This document shows, piece after piece, positions 47,606 through 48,278 of a stretch of DNA of 48,278 nt. The first letter of the stretch is position 1; each line of letters begins with the position of its first letter. The translations under genes and the position numbers were made by a program. The notes below the pieces were generated by a model. The model saw only the letters and a program-made list of their open reading frames with translations, was not told the DNA's origin and did not search any database. The stretch is from the NCBI GenBank assembly GCA_015064735.1, contig SVRP01000015.1, forward strand, positions 1-48,278, given 5' to 3'. The stretch comes from Oscillospiraceae bacterium (GTDB lineage Bacteria > Bacillota > Clostridia > Oscillospirales > CAG-272).

Positions 47606-48278
47606 TGAATACAACACGTGAAATCAAATTTGAATCGCCTACCTTCGCAAGACGACTTAAGGGTATGCTCGGCGTGGACTTCTACCGTTTGTTCCACACA
47701 CCTCTCTTTTACATTTTCCTCGCCATTGCCGCAATCATTCCCGCAATGGTATCCGCTATGACCATGATGCCCGATCAGAACGGAAATACGATGGAGCCGC
47801 TGTATTCCAACGTGTGGCAGATCATTGCCGCAAGTAAGTCGCTTTACGTCATCGAAACCATTGCCGATTATGCCAATATGAATATGGTATTTATTTTCGG
47901 TGGTATTATGGTTTCTATCTTCATCGGCCACGATTATAAGAGTGGTTACGTTAAACAGCTCTTTACTACCCACGCAAAGAAGCAGGACTATATGATCTCC
48001 AAGAGCCTTGTTTGCGCCTTTGCAATGGCGTGTATGTGTATCACTTACCTCATTGGCGGTACGGTGGGCGGCTTGTTCGTCGGATACGAGACCGACGTGA
48101 ACGTAGGTTCTCTCATTATCGCTATCCTCGGAAAGATCATTATGTCCCTCGGTTGGGCAAGCCTTTACACCTTCCTTAACGTGATATTCAGAAGATATTT
48201 CGGCATCTCGGTTGCCTCGTCCTTCTTCTTCGGAACGGGCATTCTCATTATAGGCGCGGCGGCAATCGTCGAAAGCCT
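47605..48278 (+). CDS. ABC-2 type permease (C-terminus cut by window edge)
   Basis: Open to the window end, 224 codons visible. It starts MNTTREIKFESPTFARRLKG, with a polar cytoplasmic head followed by a first helix (about residues 34-50, HTPLFYIFLAIAAIIPAM). Further helices lie near 95-111, 135-160, 168-190 and 200-222. The helix-loop pattern with FRLF-like FYRLFHTP ahead of helix 1 and GHDYKSGYVKQLFTTHAKKQDYMISK between helices 2 and 3 is typical of ABC-2/bacitracin-type permeases. It pairs with the ATP-binding protein just upstream, whose AAGGAGG-containing end supplies the ribosome site. Confidence 0.85.
   Translation, partial: MNTTREIKFESPTFARRLKGMLGVDFYRLFHTPLFYIFLAIAAIIPAMVSAMTMMPDQNGNTMEPLYSNVWQIIAASKSLYVIETIADYANMNMVFIFGGIMVSIFIGHDYKSGYVKQLFTTHAKKQDYMISKSLVCAFAMACMCITYLIGGTVGGLFVGYETDVNVGSLIIAILGKIIMSLGWASLYTFLNVIFRRYFGISVASSFFFGTGILIIGAAAIVES

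Overview
The window looks like chromosome from a Gram-positive anaerobe of the class Clostridia, probably a gut Oscillospirales/Christensenellales-type lineage. The support is protein families only: ClpC/MecA, WalJ-RlmH, a zinc-ribbon L28, class Ic aspartate aminotransferase, formate-THF ligase, Clostridia-style galactokinase, ECF sigma/anti-sigma pair, SpoIID-like and peptidoglycan-binding proteins, MEP-pathway isoprenoid genes, and strong sigma-A promoters with 17-bp spacers before most operons. No species can be named from sequence alone.

Layout. 1-5.6 kb (minus): truncated anti-sigma-like gene, ECF sigma factor, a GMP synthase that lacks its amidotransferase domain, rlmH, walJ, a small membrane protein and a galactokinase-family gene. 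5.8-9.0 kb: a membrane protein, then two consecutive 'promoter + structured leader + lipoprotein' cassettes. 9.0-16.0 kb (minus): lactaldehyde reductase (fucO), a membrane protein, a GH78 alpha-L-rhamnosidase, apolipoprotein N-acyltransferase and an RluA-type pseudouridine synthase. 16.1-20.8 kb: mtaB, rpmB, a GME-fold-like protein, a class III Fic protein, a 134-bp tandem repeat array beside tRNA-Arg(CCT), and a VanZ-like protein. 20.9-25.9 kb: an operon for a sialate-O-acetylesterase-like lipoprotein, a 45-aa peptide and a 903-aa secreted protein with a large internal duplication, divergent from an AraC regulator. 26.0-31.4 kb (plus): fhs, tsaE, tsaB, rpiB, ispD, ispF, rpe. 31.4-32.3 kb: a third lipoprotein cassette. 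32.4-37.2 kb (minus): radical SAM protein, aminotransferase, DinG-like helicase. 37.4-43.0 kb (plus): mecA, three spore/peptidoglycan-type genes, clpC. 43.0-48.3 kb: YhcH-family protein, tRNA-Trp, a 2.25-kb segment bracketed by identical 150-bp direct repeats and filled with hairpin arrays, then an ABC transporter operon cut by the window end.

Connections. TsaE and TsaB help make t6A at tRNA position 37 and MtaB methylthiolates it. RpiB and Rpe are paired pentose-phosphate enzymes. IspD and IspF are two MEP-pathway steps. MecA is the adaptor for ClpC. Rhamnosidase releases L-rhamnose, whose breakdown gives L-lactaldehyde, the FucO substrate. Lnt would N-acylate the several lipoproteins encoded here.

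The most unusual material is non-coding: (i) a three-copy promoter/leader/terminator module, each copy ahead of a lipoprotein gene, with one covarying base pair and a strand-specific G-U pair that point to a conserved RNA; (ii) three arrays of short hairpins joined by an ATATCATC linker that switches strand half-way; (iii) a 4 x 134-bp hairpin-rich tandem array next to tRNA-Arg, with a 13-bp repeat of the tRNA T-arm at its far end.
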